Shown piece by piece: positions 10,426 through 20,432 of a stretch of 64,000 bases of DNA. Where the stretch lies: assembly GCF_015223355.1 (NCBI RefSeq), contig NZ_JADFFK010000011.1, positions 62,001 to 126,000 of the forward strand. The letters run 5' to 3'. The notes beneath the pieces were generated by a model. That model was not told the DNA's origin. It was given only the letters and a program-made list of their open reading frames with translations, and did not search any database. Every line of letters begins with the position of its first letter. Positions within the stretch are counted from its first letter, which is position 1. The stretch is from Salipiger mangrovisoli (GTDB lineage Bacteria; Pseudomonadota; Alphaproteobacteria; Rhodobacterales; Rhodobacteraceae). The position numbers were made by a program, and so were the translations under genes.

Positions 10426-11724
10426 TCAGACGTAGCGGTTCCAGAGGTTCTCGAGCCGCTCCTGCCGCCCCGAGCGCGGCTCAGGGTTGAGGCCCCCGTC
10501 CCGCACCCGCGCCTCGATGCTCGCAAGGTCGGAGGTGAGCAGCGCCTTGTTCTCGGGCCGGTTCCAGCCGGCGTAGCGCTCGGCGCGCCGCGCTTCCAGC
10601 GCACCATCCTCGAGCAGCGCCGCCGCCGCCTTCAGCCCGCGGGCACAGACATCCATTGCCCCGGCATGGCCGAGGATCAGGTCCTCGGGGTCGAGTGACT
10701 GCCGCCGCAGCTTGGCATCGAAATTGGTGCCGCCGGTGGTGAAGCCGCCCGCCTTCAGCACCTCGTAATAGGCGCGGGCGACCTCTGGCACATTGTCGGG
10801 GAACTGGTCGGTGTCCCAGCCGGACTGGTAATCATTGCGGTTCATGTCGATCGAGCCAAGGAGCCCGAGCGAGGCGGCCAGTGCCAGCTCGTGCTCGAAA
10901 CTGTGCCCGGCAAGGATGGCGTGGCCCTGCTCGATGTTGAGCTTCACCTCGTTTTCCAGCCCGAAGCGCTTGAGAAAACCGTAGACCGTGGCGACGTCGT
11001 AATCGTACTGGTGCTTCGACGGCTCCTGCGGCTTCGGCTCGATCAGGATGGTGCCCTTGAAGCCGATCTTGTGCTTGTAATCGACGACCATCGACAGGAA
11101 GGCCCCGGCCTGCTCGGCCTCGCGCGAAAGGTCGGTGTTGAGCAGCGTCTCGTAGCCCTCGCGCCCGCCCCAGAGCACGTAGTTCTCGCCGCCGAGCCTG
11201 TGGGTGGCGTCCATGCAGGTCTTCACCGTCGCGGCGGACCAGGCAAAGACCTCGGGGTCGGGGTTGGTGGCCGCGCCCGACATGAAACGGCGGTGGGTGA
11301 AGAGGTTCGCCGTGCCCCAGAGCAGCCGGGTTTTCGAGCCTTCCATCTTCTGCGCGAAATAGTCGGTTATCTCTTCGAGGTTGCGGGTGGTCTCGGCGAA
11401 ATCCGCGCCCTCGGGGCGCACGTCGGCGTCGTGGAAGCAGAAGAACGGCACGCCGAGCAGGTCGAACATCTCGAAGGCGACGTCGGCCTTGAGCTTGGCC
11501 TTCTCCATCTCCGAGCCGAACCACGGCCGGTCGAAGGTGCGCCCGCCGAAGGGATCGCCGCCCTCCCATGCAAAGCTGTGCCAGTAGGCGACGGCGAAGC
11601 GCAGGTGGTCCTCCAGCCGCTTGCCCATGACGATCTCGTCGGGATCGTAGTGGCGGAAGGCGAAGTCGCTGTCTGCGTCCGGCTGGTAGGTGAGTTTCGG
11701 GATGTCTCGGAAGAAGCCCGTCAT
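10426..11724 (-). CDS. xylA: Xylose isomerase
   Basis: 432 residues, full length for the class II enzyme. Key regions are [13 protein letters not shown] (catalytic His), [13 protein letters not shown], and the metal-binding [24 protein letters not shown] and DMNRNDYQ segments. It converts D-xylose to D-xylulose using divalent metal in the cytoplasm. It is the distal gene of a minus-strand xylF-xylH-xylG-xylA unit, 28 bases after xylG. No xylulokinase gene is visible in the window. Confidence 0.97.
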   Translation of the reverse strand: MTGFFRDIPKLTYQPDADSDFAFRHYDPDEIVMGKRLEDHLRFAVAYWHSFAWEGGDPFGGRTFDRPWFGSEMEKAKLKADVAFEMFDLLGVPFFCFHDADVRPEGADFAETTRNLEEITDYFAQKMEGSKTRLLWGTANLFTHRRFMSGAATNPDPEVFAWSAATVKTCMDATHRLGGENYVLWGGREGYETLLNTDLSREAEQAGAFLSMVVDYKHKIGFKGTILIEPKPQEPSKHQYDYDVATVYGFLKRFGLENEVKLNIEQGHAILAGHSFEHELALAASLGLLGSIDMNRNDYQSGWDTDQFPDNVPEVARAYYEVLKAGGFTTGGTNFDAKLRRQSLDPEDLILGHAGAMDVCARGLKAAAALLEDGALEARRAERYAGWNRPENKALLTSDLASIEARVRDGGLNPEPRSGRQERLENLWNRYV

Positions 11725-11752
11725 GAATGCCTCGTGTGGAAATGGGGGTGTG

Positions 11753-12523
11753 TCATTGCGCGCCGTGGGGGCGCGGCTGCTTGCCGAGGATGATCATCCC
11801 GAGAATGTCCTCGTCGGTGACCTCGGCCACGTTCACCGTGCCGACGAGCTGGCCGTTTTTCATCACCGAGGCGCGGTCGCAGAGCTTCATCACGTTGTGG
11901 ATGTCATGCTCGATGAGGAAGATGCCGATGCCCTGCGCCTTCAGCTGCTCGATCAGCTCGGCGACCATCTGCGTTTCCTGCGGGCCGAGCGCGGCGGTGG
12001 GCTCGTCCATGATCAGGATGCGGGCGTTGAAATAGACCGCGCGGGCGATGGCCACCGATTGCCGCTGCCCGCCCGAGAGCGCCTTCACCGGATCCTGGAA
12101 CTTGCGGAAGTTGGGGTTGAGCCGCGCCATGATCTTGCGGGTCTCGGCCTCCATCTGCGCATCGTCCACGAGCCCCGTGGGCGAGACCAGCTCGCGCCCC
12201 AGAAAGAGGTTCGAGGCGGCGTCGAGATTGTCGGCCAGCGCCAGCGTCTGGTAGATCGTCTCGATGTTGTAGCGGCGGGCGTCACGGGGGTTGGTGATCT
12301 CGACCTTCTCGCCGTCGATGAGAATCTCGCCGCTGTCCATGCGGTAGGCGCCCGACAGGCACTTGATCAGCGTCGACTTGCCCGCACCATTGTGGCCAAG
12401 CAGGCCGACCACCTCGCCGGGGTAGAGATCGACCGTGACGTGGTCGACCGCCTTGATGCCGCCGAAGGAGACCGAGATGTCACGCATCTCTACGAGGGGC
12501 GCTCCGGTTCTGCTGACCATCAT
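11753..12523 (-). CDS. xylG: Xylose ABC transporter ATP-binding protein
   Basis: 256 residues carrying a single ABC cassette: Walker [12 protein letters not shown], signature [14 protein letters not shown], Walker [13 protein letters not shown], and an H-loop IEHD. E. coli XylG has two fused cassettes; this half-size form is the usual one in alphaproteobacterial xylose/ribose-type systems and would work as a homodimer. The start overlaps the xylH stop by 4 bases (ATGA type), indicating translational coupling. Confidence 0.9.
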   Translation of the reverse strand: MMVSRTGAPLVEMRDISVSFGGIKAVDHVTVDLYPGEVVGLLGHNGAGKSTLIKCLSGAYRMDSGEILIDGEKVEITNPRDARRYNIETIYQTLALADNLDAASNLFLGRELVSPTGLVDDAQMEAETRKIMARLNPNFRKFQDPVKALSGGQRQSVAIARAVYFNARILIMDEPTAALGPQETQMVAELIEQLKAQGIGIFLIEHDIHNVMKLCDRASVMKNGQLVGTVNVAEVTDEDILGMIILGKQPRPHGAQ

Positions 12524-13812
12524 CTGTCTCCCGTGCGTTTGCGGTAGAGGATGTCGATGAGCACGGCCAGCACCAGCACGACGCCCACGACGATGTTCTG
12601 GAAGGGCGCATCGACGCCGACCATGGCCATGCCCGATTGCAAGGATTGCATGATCAGCGCGCCGAGGATGGCGCCGTAGATCGTGCCGATGCCGCCCGCC
12701 AGCGCGGTGCCGCCGATCACCGCGGCGGCGATGACGCGCAGCTCGTCGAGCGTGCCGATGTCATTGGAGTGGAACGACAGGCGCGCCGAGGCGACCATGC
12801 CCGCCAGCGCGCAGAGCACGCCCATCAGGGCAAAGACCTTGACCGTCAGCAGCCGCGTGTTGATGCCGGAAAGCTCCGCCGCCTCGGGGTTGCCGCCGGT
12901 GGCGAAGATGTAGCGTCCGAGCCGGGTGCGGCGGGCGATGACGGTCATCACCACCGCCACGGCGATCAGCAGCAACACCGAGAAGGGGATGCCGTAGCCT
13001 GCGGTGAAGCCCTCGGGCATGGTCTCGCCGCGCGCCTCGAAGGCGCGGCGCAGCACGCGGCTGGGCACCTCATAGGCGTTGAGGATGGCGACGAAGCCGA
13101 GGATCGCCGCCGCCGAAAGCGCCATGAGAACGCCCTCGGCCCAGAGCGGCTTCACCGGGAACTCGTGATTGATCCGGGCTTTGCGGGCCTGTGCGATGGC
13201 GGCCCAGGCGACCAGCGTGGCGAGCACGCCGAAGATCCAGCTGCCGGTGACGCCGAGTGTGCCGCCGATGCCGCCGAGGGTCTGGAAGGTGTCGTCGAGC
13301 GGTCCGATGGTCTGGCCGCTGGTCAGGTACCAGGCGACGTTGCGCCAGACCAGCAGCCCGCCGAGCGAGACGATGAAGGCCGGCACCGAAAGGTAGCCGA
13401 CGATCCAGCCCTGGAAGGCGCCGATGAGGCCGCCGGTGAGCAGCCCGACAAGGATCGCGACCGGCGCGATCACCGGGTTGCCATAATCGAGCCCGAGGCT
13501 GGGCAGGGCCTGTGTCTGGGTGATCGCCATCATTGCCGAGCAGGTGGCGAGCAGCGAGCCGACGCTCAGGTCGATGTTGCGGGTGACGATGACGAAGACC
13601 ATGCCGGTGGCCATGATTGCCACGCTGACCGTCTGGATCGTCAGGTTGAAGATGTTGCGCGGCGTCAGGAAACGGCCGTCCGTCAGGACGTTGAACACGA
13701 TGCAGACCAGGATGAACGCGCCGACCATGCCGAGCAGGCGGGTGTCGAACTCGAGGGTCTTGAAGATGTTCCTGCGGCCGGCCCCTGCGCCGGAGGCATT
13801 CGCCTCTGCCAT
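12520..13812 (-). CDS. xylH: Xylose ABC transporter permease
   Basis: 430 residues from ATG 13812, which begins MAEANASG; the open frame upstream is Arg/Ser-rich noise over the leader. About ten hydrophobic segments are visible, beginning [18 protein letters not shown] and ending [17 protein letters not shown]. The conserved BPD_transp_2 region ([18 protein letters not shown], then [18 protein letters not shown]) marks the ribose/xylose permease family. It forms the membrane channel for XylF-delivered sugar. It sits between xylF and xylG on the minus strand. Confidence 0.92.
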   Translation of the reverse strand: MAEANASGAGAGRRNIFKTLEFDTRLLGMVGAFILVCIVFNVLTDGRFLTPRNIFNLTIQTVSVAIMATGMVFVIVTRNIDLSVGSLLATCSAMMAITQTQALPSLGLDYGNPVIAPVAILVGLLTGGLIGAFQGWIVGYLSVPAFIVSLGGLLVWRNVAWYLTSGQTIGPLDDTFQTLGGIGGTLGVTGSWIFGVLATLVAWAAIAQARKARINHEFPVKPLWAEGVLMALSAAAILGFVAILNAYEVPSRVLRRAFEARGETMPEGFTAGYGIPFSVLLLIAVAVVMTVIARRTRLGRYIFATGGNPEAAELSGINTRLLTVKVFALMGVLCALAGMVASARLSFHSNDIGTLDELRVIAAAVIGGTALAGGIGTIYGAILGALIMQSLQSGMAMVGVDAPFQNIVVGVVLVLAVLIDILYRKRTGDR

Positions 13813-13903
13813 GGTGACCTCTGGGTGTTGGAGCGGTGTCTGTGGTCGGGTTCCCCGCCGCGTGGTTCGCGGCGGGGGCAGATGCGTCAGGCAGGTGCCT
13901 GCA

Positions 13904-14923
13904 TCAGTTGCAGGGCGCCGGGCCGCCCGACACGCCCTGGCAGAGCGCGTCCTTGCTGATCCAGCCCGCATCCACGACGGTGCTGAGGTTGTCCTTGGTG
14001 ATCGGCACCGGCTCGAGGAACTTCGCCCAGAGCGTCGTGCCCGCCGGAGAGGTCCATTCCGCTGCCCCATCGATGTCGCTGGCCATGGTGTCGCCGGCCA
14101 GCTGCACGGCGATCTCGCCCGCCGCCTTGCCCAGCTCGCGTGCGTCCTTCCAGACCGAGACGGTCTGCGTGCCGCGTGCGACGCGGTTCAGCGCGGCATG
14201 GTCGCCGTCCTGCCCCGAGACGGGGATGCCATCGAGGCCCTGCGCGGTCAGCGCCGCCACGGCGCCGCCGGCGGTGCCGTCGTTCGAGGCGACCACGGCA
14301 TCCACCTTGTTGTCGTTGGCGGTCAGGATCTGTTCCATGTTGCGCTGCGCGTTGGCGGGCAGCCAGCCGTCGGTATAGGCCTCGCCGACGATGGTGATCT
14401 TGCCGCTGTCGATGGCCTCCTGCAGCACCTCTTGCTGGCCGCCGCGCAGGAAGTCGGCGTTGGGATCGGTGGGCGAGCCCTTGATCATCACGTAGTTGCC
14501 CTCGGGGGCCGCTTCGAGCACGGCGCGGGCCTGCATCCGGCCAACCTCGACGTTGTCGAAGGTCAGGTAGAAGGCGCGGCTGTCCTCGATCAGCCGGTCA
14601 TAGGCGATCACCGGCACGCCCTCGTTGGCGGCGGCCTCGACGGCGGGGATGATGGCCTGGGTGTCCTGCGCGAGGATGATCAGCGCGTCCACGCCCTGCG
14701 CCATCAGCGACTCGACGTCCGACAGCTGCTTCGAGGACGAGGATTGCGCGTCGGCCGATATATAGGTCGCCCCCGCCGCCTCCAGCGCAGACTTGATTGC
14801 CGCCTCGTCGGTCTTCCAGCGCTCCTCCTGGAAGTTGGACCAGGACACGCCGACGGTCTGGGCGGATGCCGTCACGGCAAGCCCGAGTGTGATGGCCGCA
14901 GAGGCCAGCAAAGTCTTGTACAT
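13904..14923 (-). CDS. xylF: Xylose-binding periplasmic protein
   Basis: 339 residues with a signal peptide ([18 protein letters not shown]) and a type I periplasmic sugar-binding fold. [16 protein letters not shown] is the typical XylF N-terminus, and VIAYDRLI and [16 protein letters not shown] are typical hinge and binding segments. It captures xylose in the periplasm for XylGH. It is the first gene of the minus-strand xyl unit; the divergent ROK repressor begins 225 bases away. The substrate is inferred from XylF-like sequence and the neighbouring xylA. Confidence 0.92.
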   Translation of the reverse strand: MYKTLLASAAITLGLAVTASAQTVGVSWSNFQEERWKTDEAAIKSALEAAGATYISADAQSSSSKQLSDVESLMAQGVDALIILAQDTQAIIPAVEAAANEGVPVIAYDRLIEDSRAFYLTFDNVEVGRMQARAVLEAAPEGNYVMIKGSPTDPNADFLRGGQQEVLQEAIDSGKITIVGEAYTDGWLPANAQRNMEQILTANDNKVDAVVASNDGTAGGAVAALTAQGLDGIPVSGQDGDHAALNRVARGTQTVSVWKDARELGKAAGEIAVQLAGDTMASDIDGAAEWTSPAGTTLWAKFLEPVPITKDNLSTVVDAGWISKDALCQGVSGGPAPCN

Positions 14924-15148
14924 GTTTTCCTCCCTAGGTGCCCCGGTGGGGCTGCGTCGTTCTCCCTCGACGCTGCGTCAGCCTGAGCCTCTTAAATTCA
15001 GTTGTCAAATTAAATTTACCCGCGCATATTGCCGTGCAGAGCAAAATTTGGCCATGAGCCGCTATGAAGTGCCGATCTGGCACTCGTATCGCGGATTTGA
15101 AGATGAATTTTGTTCGCGACTTAAATGAATTCTGGATACAGCTGAGGC
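14924..15148 (-). promoter_or_regulatory. Divergent xylF / ROK-repressor control region
   Basis: The 225-base gap is markedly AT-rich compared with its surroundings. It contains an inverted repeat TAAATT (14993-14998) and AATTTA (15013-15018) around a minus-strand TTGACA (15008-15003) that could be the xyl -35 box. A related GAATT/AATTC pair lies at about 15105-15131, just before the repressor start. ROK repressors usually bind AT-rich dyads, so these are candidate operators. No convincing -10 match was found at exact spacing. Confidence 0.4.
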
Positions 15149-16405
15149 ATGAGCGACGAAGCGGACATCATCGGCTGCGGCCCCCTTCTTCAGTCCCCGG
15201 ACTCGGTGCAGCGCCCCTTGCGGCAGCAGGTCTTCGAGCACGTGCGCGCGCTTGGCCGCGTGCCGCGGGTCCAGGTCGCCAAGGACCTTCGTGTCAGCCC
15301 GGCCTCGGTGACCACGATCACCTCGGAGCTGATCGAGACCGGCTTTCTGGAGGAGGTGCAGGCCGCGCGGATCGGCGACAGCGGTCGCGGCCGTCCGGCG
15401 GTGGCGCTTCAGGTTCGACCGGGCGTGCATCACGTGATGGGAGTGAAGCTCTCGGACATCCAGCACACGGCCGTGCTTGCCGACCTGTCCGGACGGGTGA
15501 TCGCGACCGCCTCGATGCCGCGGACGCCGGGGCAGCTGTCGGTGGCGATCGTGGGCGATGTGACCGAGGCGCTGATGACCGAGCTCTGCACCGCGGCGGG
15601 GATCGATGCCGGGTCGCTGCGCGCTCTCGGTCTGGGCGTGCCCGGCTTCGTCGATGCCGAAACCGGGCTGGTGCGCTGGTCGCCGATCCTCGACCTGCGC
15701 GACACCGACCTGAGCCCGGCGCTTGCACAGCGGCTCGGACTGCCCGTGCATATCGACAATGACGCCAACCTCGTGACCCTTGCAGAGCTCTGGTTCGGGG
15801 CGGGGCGGACGATGTCGAATTTCGCCGTGGTGACCATCGAGCACGGCGTCGGCATGGGCTTCGTGATGAACCACCGGCTCTATCGCGGCGCGCATGGCAT
15901 GGGTATGGAGCTGGGCCACATGAAGGTGCACCTCGACGGTGCGCTCTGCCGCTGCGGCCAGCGCGGCTGCCTCGAGGCCTATGTCGCGGACTACGCACTG
16001 GTGCGCGAGGCGCGCACCGCGCTGAACCTGCCCGACCTCGAGACCCGCTCGGTGCGGGCGCTGCTCGAGAGCCTGTTCAGCCAGGCCAAGGCGGGCAACC
16101 CGGCGGCGCATTCGATCTTCCGCCGCGCCGGTCGCTACCTGTCGCTGGCGCTGGCCAATGTGACCAACCTCTTCGATCCGCAACTGATCATCCTGTCGGG
16201 GGAGCGGATGCGCTACGACTACCTCTATGCCGAGGGCACGCTGACGGAGATGAAGACGATGATGATCGAGACCGGCCGCGAGGCCCCGAAGGTGGAGATC
16301 CATGCCTGGGGTGACATGGTCTGGGCACGCGGTGCGGCGGCGCTGGCGCTGGAGACGCTGACCGAGCAGATGCTCGGCGCGGGCCGCGACATGGCGGCAC
16401 AATGA
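15149..16405 (+). CDS. ROK-family transcriptional repressor (XylR-like)
   Basis: 418 residues. An N-terminal winged helix (VPRVQVAKDLRVSPASVTTITSELI, ~38-62) is followed by a ROK sugar-sensing domain with ALGLGVPGFVDAETG, DNDANLVTLAELWFG and the zinc-binding CRCGQRGCLEAY. The DNA-binding extension distinguishes it from ROK glucokinases. Its divergent position next to xylF makes it the probable xylose-responsive repressor of the xyl genes and of itself. The next gene overlaps its stop by 4 bases. Confidence 0.9.
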   Translation: MSDEADIIGCGPLLQSPDSVQRPLRQQVFEHVRALGRVPRVQVAKDLRVSPASVTTITSELIETGFLEEVQAARIGDSGRGRPAVALQVRPGVHHVMGVKLSDIQHTAVLADLSGRVIATASMPRTPGQLSVAIVGDVTEALMTELCTAAGIDAGSLRALGLGVPGFVDAETGLVRWSPILDLRDTDLSPALAQRLGLPVHIDNDANLVTLAELWFGAGRTMSNFAVVTIEHGVGMGFVMNHRLYRGAHGMGMELGHMKVHLDGALCRCGQRGCLEAYVADYALVREARTALNLPDLETRSVRALLESLFSQAKAGNPAAHSIFRRAGRYLSLALANVTNLFDPQLIILSGERMRYDYLYAEGTLTEMKTMMIETGREAPKVEIHAWGDMVWARGAAALALETLTEQMLGAGRDMAAQ

Positions 16406-17898
16406 TCCGGGCGGTGCTTTGTCTTGCGCTGGTGCCGTCGCTGGCGGCGGCGGGGCCGAGGTTTGTCGATGACAGTGCCGGTCTGCCGGCCGAGCACATC
16501 TACTCGGGCGGCTGGGAGCATTTCGTCGGCGGCGGTGTCGCGACTTTCGACTGCAATGGCGACGATCTGCCCGAACTTTTCGCTGCCGGGGGCACCTCCT
16601 CTGCCGGGCTTTTCGTCAACCGCTCCGAGACGGGCGGGGCGCTGCGCTTCGAGCACGGCGCGCTGCCGCAGATGACCGGGGTCACCGGGGCCTACCCGCT
16701 GGACATCGACAGCGACGGTCACCTCGACCTCTTCGTGCTGCGCGTCGGGCCGAACCGCGTGCTGCGCGGGCTTGGCGATTGCCGCTTCGAGGATGTCACC
16801 GAGGCCTGGCAGCTGCCGCAGCGCGACGCCTGGTCCACCGCCTTTACCGCCACCTGGCAGCCGGGACAGGACTGGCCGACGCTCTTCACCGGCAATTACG
16901 TCGACCGCTTCGATCCCGATGGCCCCTTCGAGGCCTGCGACAGCAGCGAGTTGATCCGCCCCGGCAAGGGCAGCTTCGGCAAGGTCGAGACCATCGAGCC
17001 CGGCTGGTGCACGCTCTCGGCGCTGATCTCGGACTGGCAGCGCAGCGGCACGCCCGAACTGCGGCTGTCGAACGACCGGCACTACTACGTGAAGGGCGGC
17101 TACGAGCAGATGTTCCGCCTCGCGCCGCTCGCAGAGCGCAGCGACTGGGCGAAGGTCTCGCTCTGGGGCATGGGCATCGCCTCGCGCGACCTGACCGGCG
17201 ACGGGTTGCCCGAGGTGATGATGACCTCGATGGGCGACCAGCTGCTGCAGTTCAACCGGGGCAGCGGTTTCGAAGACGCGCCCTACGCGCAGGGGGCGAC
17301 GGCGCACCGGCCCTATACCGGCGGCGACGGCCGGCCCTCGACCGGCTGGCACGCCGAGTTTGGCGACGTGGACAATGACGGGCGGGCCGATCTCTTCATC
17401 GCGAAGGGCAACGTCGACCAGATGCCGGGCATGGCGATGGATGATCCCAACTCGCTGCTGGTGCAGGGGCCGGACGGGCAGTTCAGCGAAGCCGGGCTCG
17501 AAGCGGGGATCGCCACGATGCACCGCGCGCGCGGTGCGGCGCTGGCCGATCTGAACGGCGACGGGCTCATTGATATCGCGGTCGTCAACCGCCGTGCGCC
17601 AATGGAGCTCTGGCGCAACGTGACCGCGGGGGCGGGTAGCTGGGTCGGGGTCGCGGCCGTGCAGTCCGGGGTCAACCGGCTGGCCGTCGGCGCTTGGGTC
17701 GAGCTGCGCAGCGCGGCGGGCATCCAGGCGCAAGAGATCACCGTGGGGGGCGGCCACGCGGGTGGCAGCGCGCTGCCGCTGCATTTCGGGCTCGGCGGGC
17801 AGAGCGGCGCGGAGCTGCGGGTGATCTGGCCCGATGGCACGCAGGGCGACTGGCAGCCCGTGCGTCCCGGCGAGGTGATGCGGATCGAGCGGCGATAG
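16402..17898 (+). CDS. Exported FG-GAP/VCBS repeat protein with ASPIC/UnbV C-terminus
   Basis: 498 residues with a signal peptide (VLCLALVPSLAAAG). It contains repeated calcium-binding-like FG-GAP units: FDCNGDDLPELFA, IDSDGHLDLFVL, DLTGDGLPEVMM, DVDNDGRADLFIA, DLNGDGLIDIAVV. The C-terminus is an ASPIC/UnbV domain (GLGGQSGAELRVIWPDGTQGDW). The fold is a beta-propeller in the periplasm or outside the cell; function in this family is not established. The start overlaps the repressor stop codon (ATGA), so expression is coupled to the sugar regulator, which is unexpected. Confidence 0.85.
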   Translation: MIRAVLCLALVPSLAAAGPRFVDDSAGLPAEHIYSGGWEHFVGGGVATFDCNGDDLPELFAAGGTSSAGLFVNRSETGGALRFEHGALPQMTGVTGAYPLDIDSDGHLDLFVLRVGPNRVLRGLGDCRFEDVTEAWQLPQRDAWSTAFTATWQPGQDWPTLFTGNYVDRFDPDGPFEACDSSELIRPGKGSFGKVETIEPGWCTLSALISDWQRSGTPELRLSNDRHYYVKGGYEQMFRLAPLAERSDWAKVSLWGMGIASRDLTGDGLPEVMMTSMGDQLLQFNRGSGFEDAPYAQGATAHRPYTGGDGRPSTGWHAEFGDVDNDGRADLFIAKGNVDQMPGMAMDDPNSLLVQGPDGQFSEAGLEAGIATMHRARGAALADLNGDGLIDIAVVNRRAPMELWRNVTAGAGSWVGVAAVQSGVNRLAVGAWVELRSAAGIQAQEITVGGGHAGGSALPLHFGLGGQSGAELRVIWPDGTQGDWQPVRPGEVMRIERR

Positions 17899-17902
17899 CG
17901 GC

Positions 17903-19231
17903 TCAGCGATCCACCGGCAGGCCCGAAGGCACCGTCTGGGGCACGCCGAGGCGGCCCGCCAGCGCAACCGGATCGGTCAGCGTTTCGAGAAAAGCCAGCA
18001 GCGCCGCAACCTCGCCCGAGCTGAGGGTCACACCCGGACCCGCCGCCGCGACCAGCGCTTGCACCTCCTGCGGGTCATCCATCACCGCCCAGTCGGGCTT
18101 GGTCTCGGGCAGATCCGGCAGGACGACATGGCGCGCGTAGCGACCCAGTCCCCCGGCGCGCGCGGCGTGATCGGCGAGAAAGGCCGTCAGGTCGTCATGG
18201 CCGCCCGCGTGGCCCCACGGCCCCGTCTTCGCGACATTGCGCAGCGAGGGCGTGCGAAAGGCAAAACGGTCCGCCTCGCGCCCGGTCACCCGCATCCGAC
18301 CGTCGTCACGGGCGTGGCGCTCGAAGCGCTCGGCCTTGCCCGGCCCAAGCTGCGGTGCGCCCATGGCATGGAAATCATGGTCGGTGAGGAAGGGGCCGGA
18401 GTGGCATTCCGCGCAGCCTGCTGTGCCGTAGAACAGCACCGCGCCGTCAGCCGCGGTGCCTGCAAGCGGCGTCTCGCCGCGCAGGGCCGCGTCGAAGGGG
18501 CTGGCGTCGGAGCGCCACTCGAAGGCGACAAAGGCGGCGATGGCGTTGGAGATGTCGGTGAAATGGATCGGCGCGCCCGCGCCCACATGCGGGTAGACCG
18601 CCTCGAACCGCGCGGCGTAGTCCGGGATCGCCGCGACCCGCTGCGAGATGAGATCCCAGGCCCCGCCCGCGCCGGTGATCCGCCCCGAGCGCACCGCCTT
18701 GGAGACGTCGCTTTCCGAATAGTGCCCGGCCATCTCGTCCGGCGAGAGCACCGGGAACATGGTCTGCGCCGAGAGCACCCCCGAGAACCCCCGCTCCATG
18801 TCTTCGGCCATTGGGGTGCGCAGACCGCCGGGGCGCGACGGGTCGGCCTCGATCCGGCCGTCGTGGAACAGCACGGTGAACTCATGCGCACCGAGATTGA
18901 AGAGCGCGGTGGCGTTGCGCGGGATGCGCTGTTCGGGCGTATCGTCCGCGGTCGCGTGGCGGTCGGGGCCGAGCCCGACGCCGCCCTCGCCGAGCCCGAG
19001 GCTCAGCCCGTCCGAGGTGGCAAAGCGCGGGTGGTGACAGGTGGCGCAGGCAATGTTGCGGTTGCCCGAGAGGATGCGGTCGTAAAAGAGCAGCTGCCCG
19101 AGCGCGACTTCCTCGGCAGTCGTCTCGATGTAATCCGCATCGCCCACGGCGCGCGGCAGCCGCAACTCGGCCGCGGCTCCGGGACCCGCCAGCAGGGTCA
19201 GCCCCACAAGCGCCATGCCCATCTTGCGCAT
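17903..19231 (-). CDS. Di-haem cytochrome c peroxidase (MauG/CcpA family)
   Basis: 442 residues from ATG 19231, which starts a signal peptide (MALVGLTLLAGPGAAA). Two c-type haem sites are present, CATCHH (first ~80 residues of the mature protein) and CAECHS (central). Later FRTPSLRNVAKTGPWGHAG is typical of the family. Such periplasmic enzymes reduce hydrogen peroxide or carry out MauG-like oxidation with electrons from a cytochrome. It lies downstream of the sugar ABC transporter on the same strand, separated by an intergenic repeat, and converges with the UnbV gene (4 bases apart). Confidence 0.9.
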   Translation of the reverse strand: MRKMGMALVGLTLLAGPGAAAELRLPRAVGDADYIETTAEEVALGQLLFYDRILSGNRNIACATCHHPRFATSDGLSLGLGEGGVGLGPDRHATADDTPEQRIPRNATALFNLGAHEFTVLFHDGRIEADPSRPGGLRTPMAEDMERGFSGVLSAQTMFPVLSPDEMAGHYSESDVSKAVRSGRITGAGGAWDLISQRVAAIPDYAARFEAVYPHVGAGAPIHFTDISNAIAAFVAFEWRSDASPFDAALRGETPLAGTAADGAVLFYGTAGCAECHSGPFLTDHDFHAMGAPQLGPGKAERFERHARDDGRMRVTGREADRFAFRTPSLRNVAKTGPWGHAGGHDDLTAFLADHAARAGGLGRYARHVVLPDLPETKPDWAVMDDPQEVQALVAAAGPGVTLSSGEVAALLAFLETLTDPVALAGRLGVPQTVPSGLPVDR

Positions 19232-19299
19232 TGTCCTCTCCTCCCCCTCGCTGGAATAGTGATGGCACGCGGGCGGGCCTTGCGGCAAGCGGCGCAATC

Positions 19300-19360
19300 G
19301 GGGGCTCTGCCCCCGTCCGCTGACGCGGACTCCCCCGGGGATATTTTCGCCTAGAAGAAA
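19300..19360. repeat. Intergenic repeat, copy 1
   Basis: A GGGGGC-TCT-GCCCCC hairpin (19300-19314) is followed by the core GGGATATTT, two variable bases, GCCTAGAAGAA (to about 19360). The same unit occurs at 21664-21709 (opposite orientation) and 27431-27495. It lies just after the ABC ATPase gene and before the peroxidase gene. Three copies in one window suggest a dispersed family in this genome. A terminator or REP-like role is inference. Confidence 0.75.
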
Positions 19361-19364
19361 GCCC

Positions 19365-20390
19365 TCAGCGCAGCGCGCACCCCTCGGCATCGAAGCCGTG
19401 GATCCGCGCCGGCTCGAAGGCGAGGCCACAGGGCGTGCCGGGGGTGAGGTCGGTCCTGCCGATGGCGCGCACCGTGAGCCTGCCCGCCGCGCCGCAGTCG
19501 ACGATCACGTAGGTGTCCGCGCCGAGATACTCGAGCACGTCGACGGTGCCGTCGAGCTGGCCCGCGCCCGGCGCGGTGAGCGCGATGTGCTCGGGGCGGA
19601 TGCCGAGGTGCCGTGCGGCATCCGGCAGCGGCTCGGCAAGCCGGAGACCCGCCACCTCGGCGGGCAGGACGTTCATTTTCGGCGAGCCGATGAACTGCGC
19701 GACGAAGAGGTTGCCCGGCCGCTCGTAGAGCGCGCGCGGGCTGCCGACCTGGCTGATCTGCCCGGCTTCCAGCACCACGATGCGGTCGGCGAGGGTCATC
19801 GCCTCGACCTGGTCATGGGTGACGTAGATCATCGTCGCGCCGAGTGCCTGGTGCAGCTTGGCGATCTCGTAGCGCATCTCGACGCGCAGCGCCGCATCGA
19901 GGTTCGACAGCGGCTCGTCGAAGAGAAAGGCGGTGGGATCGCGCACGATAGATCGGCCGATCGCCACCCGTTGGCGCTGGCCGCCCGAAAGATCCTTGGG
20001 GCGGCGTTCGAGCAGCGGCTCGAGCTTCAGCACCCGCGCCGCCTCATTCACCTTCGCCGCGATCTCCTGCTTCGGCGCGCCCGCGGATTTCAGCGAGAAG
20101 CCCATGTTCTCGCGCACCGACATATGGGGGTAGAGCGCGTAGCTCTGGAACACCATCGCCAGGCCGCGCTCGGCGGGCGGCGCGGCGGTGGCGTCGCGCC
20201 CGCCGATCACGATCTGCCCGCGCGAGGTCTCCTCGAGCCCGGCGATCATCCGCAGCAGCGTGGACTTGCCGCAGCCCGAGGGGCCGACGAAGATGATGAA
20301 TTCGCCCTCCTCGACGGCGAGATCCACGCCCTTGATCACCTGCGCGTCGCCGTACCATTTCTCGACGGATTTGAGCTCGATGCCTGCCAT
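19365..20390 (-). CDS. Sugar ABC transporter ATP-binding protein (MalK/UgpC type)
   Basis: 341 residues. Walker A is [10 protein letters not shown], signature [14 protein letters not shown], Walker [13 protein letters not shown]. After residue ~235 there is a TOBE-type regulatory domain ([23 protein letters not shown]). It powers the CUT1 importer encoded upstream on the same strand (two permeases and a binding protein). The start [15 protein letters not shown] fits the family. The sugar carried cannot be told from the sequence. Confidence 0.93.
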   Translation of the reverse strand: MAGIELKSVEKWYGDAQVIKGVDLAVEEGEFIIFVGPSGCGKSTLLRMIAGLEETSRGQIVIGGRDATAAPPAERGLAMVFQSYALYPHMSVRENMGFSLKSAGAPKQEIAAKVNEAARVLKLEPLLERRPKDLSGGQRQRVAIGRSIVRDPTAFLFDEPLSNLDAALRVEMRYEIAKLHQALGATMIYVTHDQVEAMTLADRIVVLEAGQISQVGSPRALYERPGNLFVAQFIGSPKMNVLPAEVAGLRLAEPLPDAARHLGIRPEHIALTAPGAGQLDGTVDVLEYLGADTYVIVDCGAAGRLTVRAIGRTDLTPGTPCGLAFEPARIHGFDAEGCALR

Positions 20391-20432
20391 GTCAGTCTTT
20401 CCTCGTTGGTCCGGGGCGGGGCGCTGCCCGGG

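Noticed and set aside
12637-13959. A 440-codon plus-strand frame
   Set aside because: Antisense to xylH and its leader, rich in Asp/Arg/Gln/His with no recognisable motif; the xylH permease on the minus strand is unambiguous.
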